64,000 bases of DNA from NCBI RefSeq assembly GCF_008370495.1, contig NZ_VTUX01000006.1, positions 174,737-238,736 on the forward strand, written 5' to 3'. Within the stretch, counting starts at the first letter, position 1. The number at the start of each line of letters is the position of its first letter. Position numbers and translations under genes: made by a program. The notes beneath the pieces were generated by a model. The model was not told the origin of the DNA and searched no databases. It saw only the letters and a program-made list of their open reading frames with translations. This document shows positions 51,850 to 61,790 of the stretch, in pieces. The stretch is from Pseudohalioglobus sediminis. GTDB lineage: Bacteria; Pseudomonadota; Gammaproteobacteria; Pseudomonadales; Halieaceae.

Positions 51850-52128
51850 TCAGGCCGATTTCTTGTCGTCTTTCTTGCTCTTGCCGTCGGCAGCCGGTGC
51901 CTTGTCGGCAGACTTATCCGATCCGCCGTGCAGGTTCTTCTTGTTGCCGGTCTTGAAATCGGTCTCATACCAGCCACCGCCCTTCAGGCGAAAGGCCGCC
52001 GCAGACACCTTTTTCTTCAATGCTGACGCACCACATTCCGGGCAATCGGTAAGGGGTTCGTCACTGATTTTTTGCAGCGCTTCCAAATGGCCGCCGCATT
52101 TCTGACACTCGTATTCGTAAATTGGCAT
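51850..52128 (-). CDS. FmdB-family zinc-ribbon protein
   Basis: 92 residues from the ATG giving MPIYEYEC; four further in-frame codons lie upstream. Two Cys-x2-Cys pairs (CQKCGG and CPECGA) bind zinc, with YEYEC, the [11 protein letters not shown] centre and [13 protein letters not shown] typical of the FmdB/YHS-like regulator family. The C-terminus is Lys/Asp-rich and disordered. Position before aspS is common in gammaproteobacteria. Function unknown. Confidence 0.9.
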   Translation of the reverse strand: MPIYEYECQKCGGHLEALQKISDEPLTDCPECGASALKKKVSAAAFRLKGGGWYETDFKTGNKKNLHGGSDKSADKAPAADGKSKKDDKKSA

Positions 52129-52323
52129 GGAAATCACCACCCAGGATCAGACACAGGCATAAAAAAGAGGCGCGGATTTTAACCCAAGCGGGTGAGGAGG
52201 CCAAGCTGCCAGACGGGCAAAACCGGAGAGGGACAGAAACCCCGCACCGTGAGGCGCTATAGAGAAAAGAAGACTGCCAGCCGCCGCAGATTCACACCGC
52301 AGCGGCCGGTCAGGAATAGACGC

Positions 52324-52761
52324 TTAGGAAGCGGCGTATTCCTTCAGTTTCTTCAGAGGACGAATTTTGACGGCAGTGCTGGCCGGCTTCGCCTTGAATA
52401 CAGTTTCTTCGCCTGTAAAGGGGTTGATGCCTTTACGCGCCTTGCGCGCGGGCTTCTTCACAGTCGTAATCTTCATCACGCCCGGGATAGTGAATTCGCC
52501 AACCGAACGCTTCTTTATGCTGCGCTCGATCAGGGTATTCAGCTCTTCCAGAACGGCATTGACCTGCTTCTTGCTCAGATCAGTGCTCTCAGCGAGGCTG
52601 GCAACGATCTGGCTCTTGGTCATTTTGTCCCTGATGGCAGGGGTCTTTTTCGCCGGAGCTGCTTTCTTGGCTGCTACCTTTTTCTTGGCTGGAGCCTTTT
52701 TAGCCGCTACCTTCTTTTTGGCCGGAGCCTTCTTTTTCGCTGCTGCTTTCTTAGTCGCCAT
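52324..52761 (-). CDS. HU/IHF-like DNA-binding protein with lysine-rich N-terminal tail
   Basis: 145 residues. Residues 1-45 are a Lys/Ala/Pro-rich tail of AAKKK / APAKKKV repeats, similar to histone H1 tails. Residues ~46-145 are an HU fold (KMTKSQIVASLAESTDLSKKQVNAVLEEL, then GEFTIPGVMKITTVKKPARKARKGINPFTGE, including the beta-arm). Such fusions appear in some marine gammaproteobacteria and actinobacteria and compact DNA. It is monocistronic. No terminator is clear in 52,141-52,323. Confidence 0.9.
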   Translation of the reverse strand: MATKKAAAKKKAPAKKKVAAKKAPAKKKVAAKKAAPAKKTPAIRDKMTKSQIVASLAESTDLSKKQVNAVLEELNTLIERSIKKRSVGEFTIPGVMKITTVKKPARKARKGINPFTGEETVFKAKPASTAVKIRPLKKLKEYAAS

Positions 52762-53051
52762 TTTATTTTCGACCTTCCCTAATAGTGAACATGAATCAAG
52801 TGTATGCCCTGCAGCGCTGCATCCCCTACTTCATCGGCCTCGCAACAAGTCACAGGGCAAGGTATAACGAATGAAACGCTATAATACAAGCGTTTTTCGA
52901 CATCGACGGCAAAAAAACCCTGTTTTTTAAGCGTCACAGCGCATTTCGTTGATTCAGGGCAGAAACGAGCCGCTACCAACGCCGTTTACCCCGGCAGACT
53001 TGACGCATAGAATAGGCGCCCTGATTCCCCCAACCGGAACTACCTTTCGCC

Positions 53052-54764
53052 ATGCGCACCAGCAATTTTCTCATCGCCACCCAAAAAGAGACCCCCGCAG
53101 ATGCGGAGGTCATAAGTCATCAGCTGATGCTGCGTGCGGGGCTGATCCGCAAGCTCGCTGCTGGCCTCTACACCTGGTTGCCGCTTGGCCTGCGCGTCCT
53201 GCGCAAAGTAGAGACTGTGGTGCGCGAGGAGATGGATGCCTCCGGAGCCCAGGAAGTGTCCATGCCGGTGGTGCAGCCGGCGGAGCTGTGGCAGGAATCC
53301 GGGCGCTGGGAACAATACGGCCCCGAACTCCTGCGTATACAGGATCGCCACCAACGGGACTTCTGCCTGGGCCCTACACACGAGGAAGTCATTACCGACC
53401 TGGTGCGCGACGAGATCAAGAGCTACAAACAGCTGCCCGTCAACTTTTACCAGATCCAGACCAAGGTACGGGACGAGATACGCCCCCGCTTCGGAATCAT
53501 GCGCTCACGCGAGTTCCTGATGAAAGACGCCTATTCCTTTCACGTGGACCAGCCGTCGCTTGAGCAGACCTATGCCGTCATGCACCAGACCTACACCAAC
53601 ATTTTCACCCGGCTCGGCCTGGACTTTCGCCCGGTAATCGCCGACACCGGGAGCATCGGCGGCAGCGCCTCCCATGAATTCCATGTGCTGGCAGATTCCG
53701 GCGAGGACGATATCGCCTTCTCTGATGGCAGCGACTACGCCGCCAATGTCGAGATGGCAGAAGCCCTGGCTCCGGGCTCCGCGCGGCCACCGGCTGCGGC
53801 GGAACTGGCAGAGATACCCACACCCGGCGTCAAGACCATCGATGAGCTGGCGGCTAAACTCTCCATCGACCCATCCCACAGCGTCAAAACGCTGGTTGTC
53901 CATGGTGAGGAAGAAGGCCAGCTGGTCGCCCTGGTACTGAGGGGAGATCACCAGCTCAATGAGATCAAAGTGGAAAAACTGCCCGGTATTGCCTCACCGC
54001 TGCAGATGGCGGAAGAAGATGCTGTGCGCGCAGCCTGCGGCGCCGGCTTCGGCTCACTGGGCCCCGTCCAACTGCCTATCGATGTGATCGTTGATCGCAG
54101 TGCCGCGGTATTGGCGGATTTCGTCTGCGGCGCGAACAAGGAGGGTTTTCACTACACCGGTGTCAACTGGGACAGGGACTGCCCCCTGCCCCGGGTCGAA
54201 GACCTGCGCGAGGTGGTCGCTGGTGACCCAAGCCCTGACGGCAAGGGCACATTGCAGATCAAGCGCGGTATCGAGGTCGGCCATATCTTCCAGCTCGGCA
54301 CCAAGTACAGCGATGCCATGAAGGCACAGGTGCTGGATGAACGCGGCAAAAGCGTCACCATGGCCATGGGCTGCTACGGTATCGGCGTGAGCCGTGTGGT
54401 GGCCGCTGCCATTGAGCAGAACCACGATGACCGCGGCATCACCTGGCCTGAGGCCATGGCACCCTTCCAGCTGGCCATAGTGCCGCTGAATATGCAGAAA
54501 TCGGAGGCCGTCGCCTCCTGTGCCGAAGAGCTCTACCAAAAGTTGCGCAATGCTGGCGTGGACACACTGCTCGATGATAGAAACGAGCGCCCGGGGGTCA
54601 AGTTCGCGGACATGGAACTGATCGGTATTCCTCACCGCATCGTTATCGGCGATCGCGCGCTTGCCGAGGGCAATATCGAGTACAAGGGGCGCAGGGACAG
54701 TGACTCCCAACTTGTCCCACGCGACAGGATCATCGACTTCCTGCTGGAGCAGCTCGGAGGCTAG
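53052..54764 (+). CDS. proS: Prolyl-tRNA synthetase
   Basis: 570 residues, bacterial class II type with the editing (INS) domain. Motif 1 (VRE...[12 protein letters not shown]), motif 2 ([27 protein letters not shown]), motif 3 ([13 protein letters not shown]), and a C-terminal anticodon-binding domain ([10 protein letters not shown]). It charges tRNA-Pro. The upstream 52,762-53,051 is divergent promoter space with the HU-like gene. Confidence 0.98.
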   Translation: MRTSNFLIATQKETPADAEVISHQLMLRAGLIRKLAAGLYTWLPLGLRVLRKVETVVREEMDASGAQEVSMPVVQPAELWQESGRWEQYGPELLRIQDRHQRDFCLGPTHEEVITDLVRDEIKSYKQLPVNFYQIQTKVRDEIRPRFGIMRSREFLMKDAYSFHVDQPSLEQTYAVMHQTYTNIFTRLGLDFRPVIADTGSIGGSASHEFHVLADSGEDDIAFSDGSDYAANVEMAEALAPGSARPPAAAELAEIPTPGVKTIDELAAKLSIDPSHSVKTLVVHGEEEGQLVALVLRGDHQLNEIKVEKLPGIASPLQMAEEDAVRAACGAGFGSLGPVQLPIDVIVDRSAAVLADFVCGANKEGFHYTGVNWDRDCPLPRVEDLREVVAGDPSPDGKGTLQIKRGIEVGHIFQLGTKYSDAMKAQVLDERGKSVTMAMGCYGIGVSRVVAAAIEQNHDDRGITWPEAMAPFQLAIVPLNMQKSEAVASCAEELYQKLRNAGVDTLLDDRNERPGVKFADMELIGIPHRIVIGDRALAEGNIEYKGRRDSDSQLVPRDRIIDFLLEQLGG

Positions 54765-54768
54765 GCGG

Positions 54769-55356
54769 TTGCGCAGTACGCTCGCCCTGCTGGTCGCGCT
54801 GACGCTGGCCGTGCCAGCGCTGGCCCAGCCTCAGGACGCGCAGGAGAGAGAGGCCCTGCGCAGCTTTCTGGAGGACACCATTTCCGACGCGGACAGCTTC
54901 GAGGATCGCTACGATGCCGAGGTCTGGCTGGTAGACATGTCCGGCCGCCTCACCCGCTTCGTCGCCGACCCGATATACCGACTCGAACTACTGCAGGACA
55001 TTCACGCGGCCGCAGTCCAGGCAGAACTGCCGCCGGAACTGGTGCTGGCCGTGATCGAAGTCGAGAGCCACTTCGACCGTTTCGCCGTGTCCCGCGCGGG
55101 CGCGCAGGGCATGATGCAGGTGATGCCATTCTGGAAGGATGAAATAGGCCGCCCCGACGACAACCTGACCCTCAACAAGACCAACTTTGCCTATGGCTGC
55201 CGCATCCTGCAGTTCTACCTGCAGAAAGAAAACGGAAGACTGCATAAGGCACTGGCCCGTTATAACGGAAGTGTTGGTAGTCGGGTCTACTCCAACAAGG
55301 TGTATCGCGCGTGGAGCCGCCACTGGCGCACCGACCCGCTGGACTGGTCGGAATAG
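54769..55356 (+). CDS. Secreted SLT-domain lytic transglycosylase
   Basis: 195 residues from TTG 54,769 (GGAGG eight bases upstream), five bases after the proS stop. Signal peptide ending PALAQ. SLT core with catalytic Glu in VIEVESHFDRFA, then GMMQVMPFW and ARYNGSVGSRVY. Peptidoglycan turnover in the periplasm. Co-transcribed with proS. Confidence 0.88.
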   Translation: MRSTLALLVALTLAVPALAQPQDAQEREALRSFLEDTISDADSFEDRYDAEVWLVDMSGRLTRFVADPIYRLELLQDIHAAAVQAELPPELVLAVIEVESHFDRFAVSRAGAQGMMQVMPFWKDEIGRPDDNLTLNKTNFAYGCRILQFYLQKENGRLHKALARYNGSVGSRVYSNKVYRAWSRHWRTDPLDWSE

Positions 55357-55375
55357 TGCCCCAACCAGCGGAGTA

Positions 55376-56422
55376 TCAGCGATAGGAACCCGGGGACAAC
55401 CCGGTCCACTTCTTGAATGACCGGTGAAATGCCGAAGGGTCGGAGAAACCGACGCGCTCAGCCACTTCGCTAACAGTCAATCCGCGCCGACTTAGCAGGG
55501 TAATGGCGGTGTCCCGGCGCGCATTGTCCTTAATGCGCTGGTAGGAGGTGCCCTCCTTTTCGAGTCGCCGGCGCAGGGTTCGCGCAGACATGTTGAGCAG
55601 GCCTGTGAGCGCCTCAAAACTGGGCAGTTCTTCACGAAAGTCATCGCCCAGGATTTCCCTGATGCGATGGGTGACACTCACGGTACTCGTCTGCGGCTCG
55701 ATAATGATGTGATAGGGCGCCAGCTTGAGAAACTCGTGCAGCTGCGCTTCATCGCGCAGCAGCGGTGCCTCGAGGTGGCGCGCACTGAAGCGCACCAGGT
55801 TTACCGGCTGCCGGTAAGTTACGGGGCAGTGGAAGAAGTGCCGCAACCCGGCGGTGAATTCAGGTTCCGGGCCGGCGCAATCGGCACTGCTGAGGTCAAT
55901 CTGCTGACCGATGAGCCAGCCACAGAACCGCATCCACATCGCCAGATTACAGAGCACATTGTGCTGTAGTTCGGGTGCGTCATCGCTGTGCAGATAGGAC
56001 AGTGTCGCTTCCTTGCCACCCGTATCGACCACCAGCCGGTTGGTCACGCTGGCATCACGGCGCACACGACAGCTGGCATTGAATTCAATGGCCCGGCGGA
56101 TGGCAGAACCCAGATCAGGGCTGCCCAGCATGCTGAGCAGGATCAGCCTGGTGGTGCCAACCGGCGTTCGCACATCCGGCATCACCCCGCCCGATTCGTC
56201 GCCGAGCGCCCGCACCAGTTCCACGCAGAGACGGCTGTATTGCTCCCTGGAAACAAAAACCGTCTGTGGACTCTGGCGCAGCGGATCGAAAGGGAATCGA
56301 GCGGCGCGCAATATGGCGGCAACATCCTTGTCGTGGGCGCGCGCCTGCACCAGCAGTGCCCGCGTAAACTCCATCGGCACCGCATCGTTGTAGACCTGAG
56401 TATTGACTGTGGTTCTCGGCAA
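55376..56422 (-). CDS. AraC-family transcriptional regulator
   Basis: 348 residues from TTG 56,422 (GGAGGGG upstream); ATG 56,374 would give 332. The N-terminal ~200 residues are the arabinose-binding-type ligand domain (AAILRAARFPF, FRHHEF-like HFFHCPVTYRQP). The C-terminal AraC HTH pair is at ~265-345 (NMSARTLRRRLEKEGTSYQRI, then VSEVAERVGFSDPSAFHRSFKKWTG). It is convergent with the lytic transglycosylase gene and divergent from the LuxR gene. Ligand unknown. Confidence 0.88.
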   Translation of the reverse strand: MPRTTVNTQVYNDAVPMEFTRALLVQARAHDKDVAAILRAARFPFDPLRQSPQTVFVSREQYSRLCVELVRALGDESGGVMPDVRTPVGTTRLILLSMLGSPDLGSAIRRAIEFNASCRVRRDASVTNRLVVDTGGKEATLSYLHSDDAPELQHNVLCNLAMWMRFCGWLIGQQIDLSSADCAGPEPEFTAGLRHFFHCPVTYRQPVNLVRFSARHLEAPLLRDEAQLHEFLKLAPYHIIIEPQTSTVSVTHRIREILGDDFREELPSFEALTGLLNMSARTLRRRLEKEGTSYQRIKDNARRDTAITLLSRRGLTVSEVAERVGFSDPSAFHRSFKKWTGLSPGSYR

Positions 56423-56541
56423 AAGACCCCTCCTGAGCCAGGGCCCGAGTATACCGCCTGCGCCGACCGGGCTTGAAGACACTCCTGCGAACAACCCTGC
56501 TATGGTTCAATACCGACCAGGCATGACTTTCGGCGCACGAC

Positions 56542-56570
56542 CGGGGCGTTCAATGTTTGACATCGCCCCG
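56542..56570. promoter_or_regulatory. Inverted repeat in the AraC/LuxR divergent region
   Basis: CGGGGCG (56,542-56,548) and CGCCCCG (56,564-56,570), with 15 bases between that include ATGT / ACAT. It is a possible operator for one of the two flanking regulators, or a hairpin in a leader. Confidence 0.4.
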
Positions 56571-56621
56571 AGCCCTGCCCAATATGGTCGTGGGGAGCGG
56601 GCCGAACAACAATAAGGACGC

Positions 56622-57467
56622 ATGAACAGCATCAACCAACTCAGTCAATGGAACAGGGACGTGTCCCGGGCCATCGCCGCGCTCGGACAAGAGACGTTTT
56701 TCCCGGCCTTGATTGATGCCATCAACGGACAGGTACCGATAAATTACCCCCAGGTGTGGCTCTACCACCGCGACCTGCCCCCGCGCGTGCTTTATCACCA
56801 GATACCGCGCTCCGCGCTGGCGGCCCAGGTCGACGAATACCTTGACGGCCCCTATCGCGAAGACCCTTTCTACCAGACCTCGGTGCAGAACCCCAAGTCA
56901 CGCCTGTACCGCCTTTCCCGGGTCACCCTGGGGAAGCTGGAACAAACAGAATACTACCGGGACTACTACTCGGATACCGGCACTGTCGACGAGGCGGCCT
57001 ACGTGGCCAAGCTGCACGGCGGCAACGTGATCAACCTGAGCATGATGCGCCTGCCCCAGCAGGGTCCGTTTACCGACGAGGAGTACGAAACCCTGTACAT
57101 TCTCGCAGACCCGGTCTCTGAACTGATCAAGTCCCATAGCGAGCATGATGACTTCGCCGTCACCAACCTCATCCAACCCGGCATAGACCACCAGATCGAT
57201 CTGGCGTTTCGCACTTTCGGGGAATCGCTGCTATCTCCCCGAGAGAAAGACGTCCTCGAATTGATGCTGCGTGGCTACGGCACGGACACGTCTGCCAGTC
57301 GGCTCGACATTGCCGTGGAAACCGTGCGCAGGCACCGCAAGAGCATTTACCGCAAGCTCGATGTCAGCTCCCAGACAGACCTGTTTTCACTGTTTCTCAA
57401 CTCGATGTCATGCCTTGGCGAAGCCGGCGGCCAGGATCCGCTGAAAATCTACATGGCACCGCGTTAA
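56622..57467 (+). CDS. LuxR-family transcriptional regulator
   Basis: 281 residues. The N-terminal ~190 residues are a sensor-like domain without a recognisable PAS or autoinducer motif. The C-terminal GerE-type HTH is at ~205-262 (SLLSPREKDVLELMLRGYGTDTSASRLDIAVETVRRHRKSIYRKL). The next gene, 120 bp on, is a glutamine-synthetase-family enzyme, which it may regulate; the same layout is seen with amine-catabolism genes. Divergent from the AraC-type gene. Confidence 0.88.
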   Translation: MNSINQLSQWNRDVSRAIAALGQETFFPALIDAINGQVPINYPQVWLYHRDLPPRVLYHQIPRSALAAQVDEYLDGPYREDPFYQTSVQNPKSRLYRLSRVTLGKLEQTEYYRDYYSDTGTVDEAAYVAKLHGGNVINLSMMRLPQQGPFTDEEYETLYILADPVSELIKSHSEHDDFAVTNLIQPGIDHQIDLAFRTFGESLLSPREKDVLELMLRGYGTDTSASRLDIAVETVRRHRKSIYRKLDVSSQTDLFSLFLNSMSCLGEAGGQDPLKIYMAPR

Positions 57468-57512
57468 GAAGCCGTTTTTCCCATCAGTATCAGGAAGTTA
57501 CTCCCCAAATAG

Positions 57513-57528
57513 TGCCCCATCGGGGGCA
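57513..57528. promoter_or_regulatory. Inverted repeat before the glutamine-synthetase-family gene
   Basis: TGCCCC-ATCG-GGGGCA, perfect six-base arms, 60 bp before the start codon. It could be a regulator operator; its CCCC/GGGG core resembles the 56,542 repeat on the far side of the LuxR gene. Confidence 0.45.
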
Positions 57529-57587
57529 TTGCCAAACACACCAGCCGGGGCGATATTGGCGCTTACTATCATCATGGAATACGTCGC

Positions 57588-58931
57588 ATGTCGTTAGAGG
57601 CCGACTGGTTCCTGCGCGCGCACCCGGAGATCACCACGATCGAGGCACTGCTGCCTGACTGCAATGGCATCATGCGCGGCAAGTGGGTTCCCCGACACAA
57701 GCTGGCCAAAATCTTCGACGGCGAGCTGAAACTGCCCAAAACCGCCCTCAGCCTCGACATATGGGGCCGCGACGTGGAGGAGCTGGTATTTGCCACCGGT
57801 GACGCCGACGGTGTATGCCTGCCGGTCGCCGGTTCCCTGCTGCCCACACCCTGGTCACCCCAGGCCCAACATGGCCAGATCATGCTTTCGATGTACGATG
57901 CCGATGGCGCCCCCTATCCCGGGGATCCAAGGCATGTGCTGGAGCAGGTGACAGAGCGCTTTCGCGCGATGGGATGGCGTCCCGTGGTCGCTGCAGAGCT
58001 TGAATTCAGTCTGGTTACCTGGGAGAAGGATGTACCCACCCATACCTGTCCGGCGCCTGCGGGCAGCGGCCCCGTCGGGGGCAACATGTACGGGCTGGAC
58101 GTACTCAACAGCCACCAGGAGATGATGGAAGACCTGAGGCTGGCCTGCGAGATCCAGGACCTGCCCTTCGACGGGGTGGTGAAAGAATCAGCCCCTTCGC
58201 AATATGAAATCAATATGCAGCATGTGGACGACCCCCTGCTCGCGGCGCGACAGATCATGATGATGAAGCGCCTGATCAAGGGCGTCGCAGCCAAGCACGG
58301 GCTGATCGCGAGCTTCATGGCCAAGCCGTTTGAGCAGGAAGCAGGCAACGGCATGCACGTACACTGCAGCGTGCTGGATGAACAGGGCCTGAATATCTTT
58401 GATGATGGCACCGAGAAGGGTACCGCCCAGTTGCAACAGGCCATTGGCGGCTGCCTCACCTACATGGCTGAGTCGGTGGCGGTGTTTGCGCCCACGTACA
58501 ACGCCTATCGCCGCTTTCAGAAGGGCTGCCACGCGCCGACCTTCCCCAGTTGGGGTTATGAAAACCGCACCGTGGCAGTGCGCGTTCCCGCCAGCAACCC
58601 GGTGGCCCGGCGGCTCGAGCATCGCGTCGCGGGTGCTGACGCCAACCCGTATTTGCTGTTTGCGGTCATTCTCTCCGGCATGCTGGAGGGCATCAATGAG
58701 AACCTGTCTCCGGGCGAACCGATAACCGGCGATGGCTACGCCCAGGAGGAGGCCACACTTCCGGTATACATGCCCGACGCCGTGGAGCTGTTCAAGGACT
58801 CGGACTTCATCCGCAACGCGCTGGGCAGTGAGATGCAACGCATCTTTACATTGAGCAAGGAACAGGAAATCGACGAATTCCGCCGCCGCATCACCCTGCT
58901 GGAATACCAGTCATTTCTCGAAAAACTGTAG
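57588..58931 (+). CDS. Glutamine synthetase family enzyme (PuuA-like)
   Basis: 447 residues. GS beta-grasp N-terminus (IEALLPDCNGIMRGKWVP) and catalytic domain: Glu residues in AAELEFSLV and QYEINMQH, the metal site GNGMHVHCSV, ATP-site GYENRTVAVRVP and ANPYLLFAVILSG. The closest type is gamma-glutamylpolyamine synthetase and related amine-ligating GS-like enzymes rather than GlnA, as no adenylylation loop is apparent. It would use ATP to join glutamate to an amine. Preceded by a LuxR-type regulator. Confidence 0.88.
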   Translation: MSLEADWFLRAHPEITTIEALLPDCNGIMRGKWVPRHKLAKIFDGELKLPKTALSLDIWGRDVEELVFATGDADGVCLPVAGSLLPTPWSPQAQHGQIMLSMYDADGAPYPGDPRHVLEQVTERFRAMGWRPVVAAELEFSLVTWEKDVPTHTCPAPAGSGPVGGNMYGLDVLNSHQEMMEDLRLACEIQDLPFDGVVKESAPSQYEINMQHVDDPLLAARQIMMMKRLIKGVAAKHGLIASFMAKPFEQEAGNGMHVHCSVLDEQGLNIFDDGTEKGTAQLQQAIGGCLTYMAESVAVFAPTYNAYRRFQKGCHAPTFPSWGYENRTVAVRVPASNPVARRLEHRVAGADANPYLLFAVILSGMLEGINENLSPGEPITGDGYAQEEATLPVYMPDAVELFKDSDFIRNALGSEMQRIFTLSKEQEIDEFRRRITLLEYQSFLEKL

Positions 58932-59019
58932 CGGGAACATAACCCCCGGCGCCAATTTCAGCGCGCATTTGTCGCCCGCTGCCATATACCCGAAACCGCT
59001 TCAGTGACACACTGCAGCC

Positions 59020-59865
59020 ATGAACGGTAAAACCGCCAAAATACGATTCAAGCGCCTGGCGCTGTTGCCAGTACTGTTGAGTACACTGCTGGTCGCCAAC
59101 GGCAGGGCCAGCCCCACGGAGCTGGCCGAAGTGGCAAATACCTGCGCTGATCACCTCGGCCAGCTGCCGGTGGCAGAGGGCCAGTTGTTGTCGTTACCGC
59201 TGGATATCCTCAGCTGGAACATTCAAAAGACCAGCAATACCGGCTGGGCAGATGATTTGCTGAAACTGGCTCACGATCGGCACCTGACGTTTATCCAGGA
59301 AGCTGCGCTGCAGGCACAGCTGGGCGAGTTACAGCCCAGGGGGCCGCTGTACCAGTCCTTTGCCGAGGGCTATTACTCCGGCAAGCAACGCACGGGGGTA
59401 ATGACACTGAGCAGTTCGGCACCCACCATGCAGTGCAATTTCACCCGCGTCGAACCCTGGCTGGGCACGCCCAAGGCGGCCACTGTGACCGAGCACGCAC
59501 TGGCTGGCCGCCAGGAGCGACTATTGGCCGTCAACCTGCACGCAATCAATTTCACAATCGGAATCAGCGACTTGCAAGCGCAGCTGGGCCCGTTGGCGAC
59601 CTTGCTGGCGAACCATGACGGCCCCGCCATTCTCGCTGGCGACTTCAACACCTGGAGTGCAGCGCGCCAGCAACTGGTAGACAGCACCCTGTCAGTGCTT
59701 GGACTGGTGCCGCTGCGCTTTGAACCCGATCTGCGCACCCGGTTCTTCGGGCGCCCCCTGGATCATATCTATGTGCGCGGCCTGGTGGCAGAGCATACTG
59801 AAGTGATACCGGTTACCAGTTCCGACCACAATGCCTTACGCGCACGTCTCGACCTTGCACTTTGA
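59020..59865 (+). CDS. Secreted endonuclease/exonuclease/phosphatase family protein
   Basis: 281 residues, with a signal peptide (~1-29, ending GRA). EEP motifs: DILSWNIQKT, IQEAA (Glu), LLAVNLHAINF, ILAGDFNTW (catalytic Asp-Asn), DHIYVRGL and SSDHNALRARL. Mg-dependent phosphodiesterase or phosphatase fold; substrate (nucleic acid or lipid head group) unknown. Followed 11 bp later by a DUF5329 gene. Confidence 0.9.
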   Translation: MNGKTAKIRFKRLALLPVLLSTLLVANGRASPTELAEVANTCADHLGQLPVAEGQLLSLPLDILSWNIQKTSNTGWADDLLKLAHDRHLTFIQEAALQAQLGELQPRGPLYQSFAEGYYSGKQRTGVMTLSSSAPTMQCNFTRVEPWLGTPKAATVTEHALAGRQERLLAVNLHAINFTIGISDLQAQLGPLATLLANHDGPAILAGDFNTWSAARQQLVDSTLSVLGLVPLRFEPDLRTRFFGRPLDHIYVRGLVAEHTEVIPVTSSDHNALRARLDLAL

Positions 59866-59875
59866 GGACCCATAC

Positions 59876-60229
59876 ATGCTACGACTTGCCACTATCCTGC
59901 TTACCCTGTTTATCGCCAATACCGCTTTGGCCAACGAGCAGACAGATACCGAGATCCAGTATTTACTCGATTTCGTGGAAACCAGCGGCTGCACGTTTCA
60001 TCGAAATGGCTCAGATCATGATTCCGCCGATGCCGCAGACCACATGCGCCTGAAGTACAGCCGCGGTAAAAAGTACGTTGGTTCGTCTGAGCAGTTCATC
60101 GACCGCCTGGCTACCGAGAGCTCCTGGACAGGCAGGAAGTACACCGTGACCTGCGACGGCAATACCCGCCCCTCTGGCGAATGGCTACACGAGGCGCTGG
60201 ATAACTACCGCAGTACAGCGGGTGGTTGA
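59876..60229 (+). CDS. DUF5329 family secreted protein
   Basis: 117 residues with signal peptide (MLRLATILLTLFIANTALA). The mature part has EIQYLLDFVETSGCTFHRNGSDH, AADHMRLKYSRGKKYV, EQFIDRLATESSWTGRKYTV and WLHEALDNYR, the DUF5329 order. Function unknown; common next to envelope genes. It is 11 bp after the EEP gene. Confidence 0.85.
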   Translation: MLRLATILLTLFIANTALANEQTDTEIQYLLDFVETSGCTFHRNGSDHDSADAADHMRLKYSRGKKYVGSSEQFIDRLATESSWTGRKYTVTCDGNTRPSGEWLHEALDNYRSTAGG

Positions 60230-60257
60230 TAGACCCCTGCTGCCGCAATAACCTGCG

Positions 60258-61649
60258 TTACAACGGTGGTTGTCGCTCCGTCAACAGGCCTTCTGGGCGC
60301 GGCGTTGGCGGCAATGCCAGATGCGCCTTCTCCAGGCGATTGACCAGGTGAAAGGCGGCCAGCACCGCCAGCAGGCCGAAGGCGACTGCACCCAGTGCTT
60401 CTCCAGCCATCACCCCTTTTGCACCGTACCACTGCGCACCGAAATATACCGCGGGTATGGTCCCGAGCAGGGCGCGACCGAAGTTAAACCCGGTGGCCCA
60501 GTGCGGGTGGTGAAGGTTGTTGAAACTGGCGTTGGCGACAAATAGCGCGCCACTGAACACGAAAGCCCCGACCAGGAAGTTGCAATAGAAGCGAATCAAC
60601 TCTGCCGCCATTGCTGAAGCGGAAAAAGCGGCGACAATGGCATCTCCCAGTAACCACAGCAACAGCCAGACCAACATCACATACGCGACATTGAAAACCA
60701 TGGCATCGCGCAAGGTGGAGCGTACGCGGTCGTAGCGGCCGGCACCTGCGTTCTGGCCAATGATCGGGCCCACGGCACTGGAGAGCGCAAAGATGGCGCA
60801 AAATGCCACCGGGGTTATGCGACCCATTATCGCCGCGCCCGCTACGGCGCTATCGCCGAACTGGGACATGGTGCGCAGCACAAAACTGCCCCCCAGTGGC
60901 GTGGCGAGGTTGGTGAGGATCGCAGGCGTGGCAATTTTCAGCAACGGCCGCAGGTCGGCGAGGAACTCCTGCAGCGAAATGCGCCTGGGCAACCGGTGCA
61001 CCACATGAATTGCATGCCATGCCACGCACAGCACAACCGTTCGCGCCACTACCGAGGCCAGGGCGGCGCCCTCCAGGCCCAGGCCCATGGCGAAGATGAA
61101 AATCGGATCCAGTACCGCGTTGACCAGGGAACCGGCGATCGTCGCCCACATCGAGCGGCGCGCATCGCCCACAGCACGTACGCCGGCTGCCATACTCATA
61201 CCCAGGACCAGCACCGGCATGTTGGGCAGCAGAATGCTTCCGTAGCGCACCGCGTAGTCGAGGGTCACGCCGGATGCCCCCAGTAACTGCAGCAACTCGG
61301 TGAGATATAACCAGCCGAAGAAACTGATCACCACGGAGCTGGCGAGGCTGAACAGTAAGCCACTGCTGCAGTAGCGACTGGCAAGGTCGCGCCTGTGAGC
61401 ACCCTCCGAACGCGCAACCAGGGCGCCAAGAGCGATCTGCAGCCCAATACTGACCGCGACCAGGAAAAATATCAGTGTACCGGCATACCCGACCGCTGCG
61501 GCGAGTTCCTGCTCCCCCAGCAAGGTGAGAAAGTACATGTCGACCATATCCACGCCAAACATGGTCAGCAGACCCGTGGCCGACGCAGCGGTCATGGTCA
61601 GCACATGCCGCATGGTGGATCCTCGGGTAAATACGGCCTGCTCGGGCAT
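60258..61649 (-). CDS. MATE-family efflux transporter
   Basis: 463 residues, twelve hydrophobic segments. Typical MATE openings: MFGVDMVDMYFLTLLGEQELAAAVGYA in TM1-2 and MGRITPVAFCAIFALSSAVGPIIGQNAGA in TM7-8. Exports cationic compounds using Na+ or H+. Divergent from the desaturase gene; convergent with the DUF5329 gene. Confidence 0.92.
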   Translation of the reverse strand: MPEQAVFTRGSTMRHVLTMTAASATGLLTMFGVDMVDMYFLTLLGEQELAAAVGYAGTLIFFLVAVSIGLQIALGALVARSEGAHRRDLASRYCSSGLLFSLASSVVISFFGWLYLTELLQLLGASGVTLDYAVRYGSILLPNMPVLVLGMSMAAGVRAVGDARRSMWATIAGSLVNAVLDPIFIFAMGLGLEGAALASVVARTVVLCVAWHAIHVVHRLPRRISLQEFLADLRPLLKIATPAILTNLATPLGGSFVLRTMSQFGDSAVAGAAIMGRITPVAFCAIFALSSAVGPIIGQNAGAGRYDRVRSTLRDAMVFNVAYVMLVWLLLWLLGDAIVAAFSASAMAAELIRFYCNFLVGAFVFSGALFVANASFNNLHHPHWATGFNFGRALLGTIPAVYFGAQWYGAKGVMAGEALGAVAFGLLAVLAAFHLVNRLEKAHLALPPTPRPEGLLTERQPPL

Positions 61650-61790
61650 GAGGGAATGGTTCAGACTGGTTTAAGGCAGGCGCATGATACTGCACTTTGA
61701 CATTGCTGTGTTTGCGGGCAACGAGGGCTCCCGGGTTGTCAGGGGACTTTTGCCAAAATTAAAGCTAATATATACAACCTTTTTGCCCTG

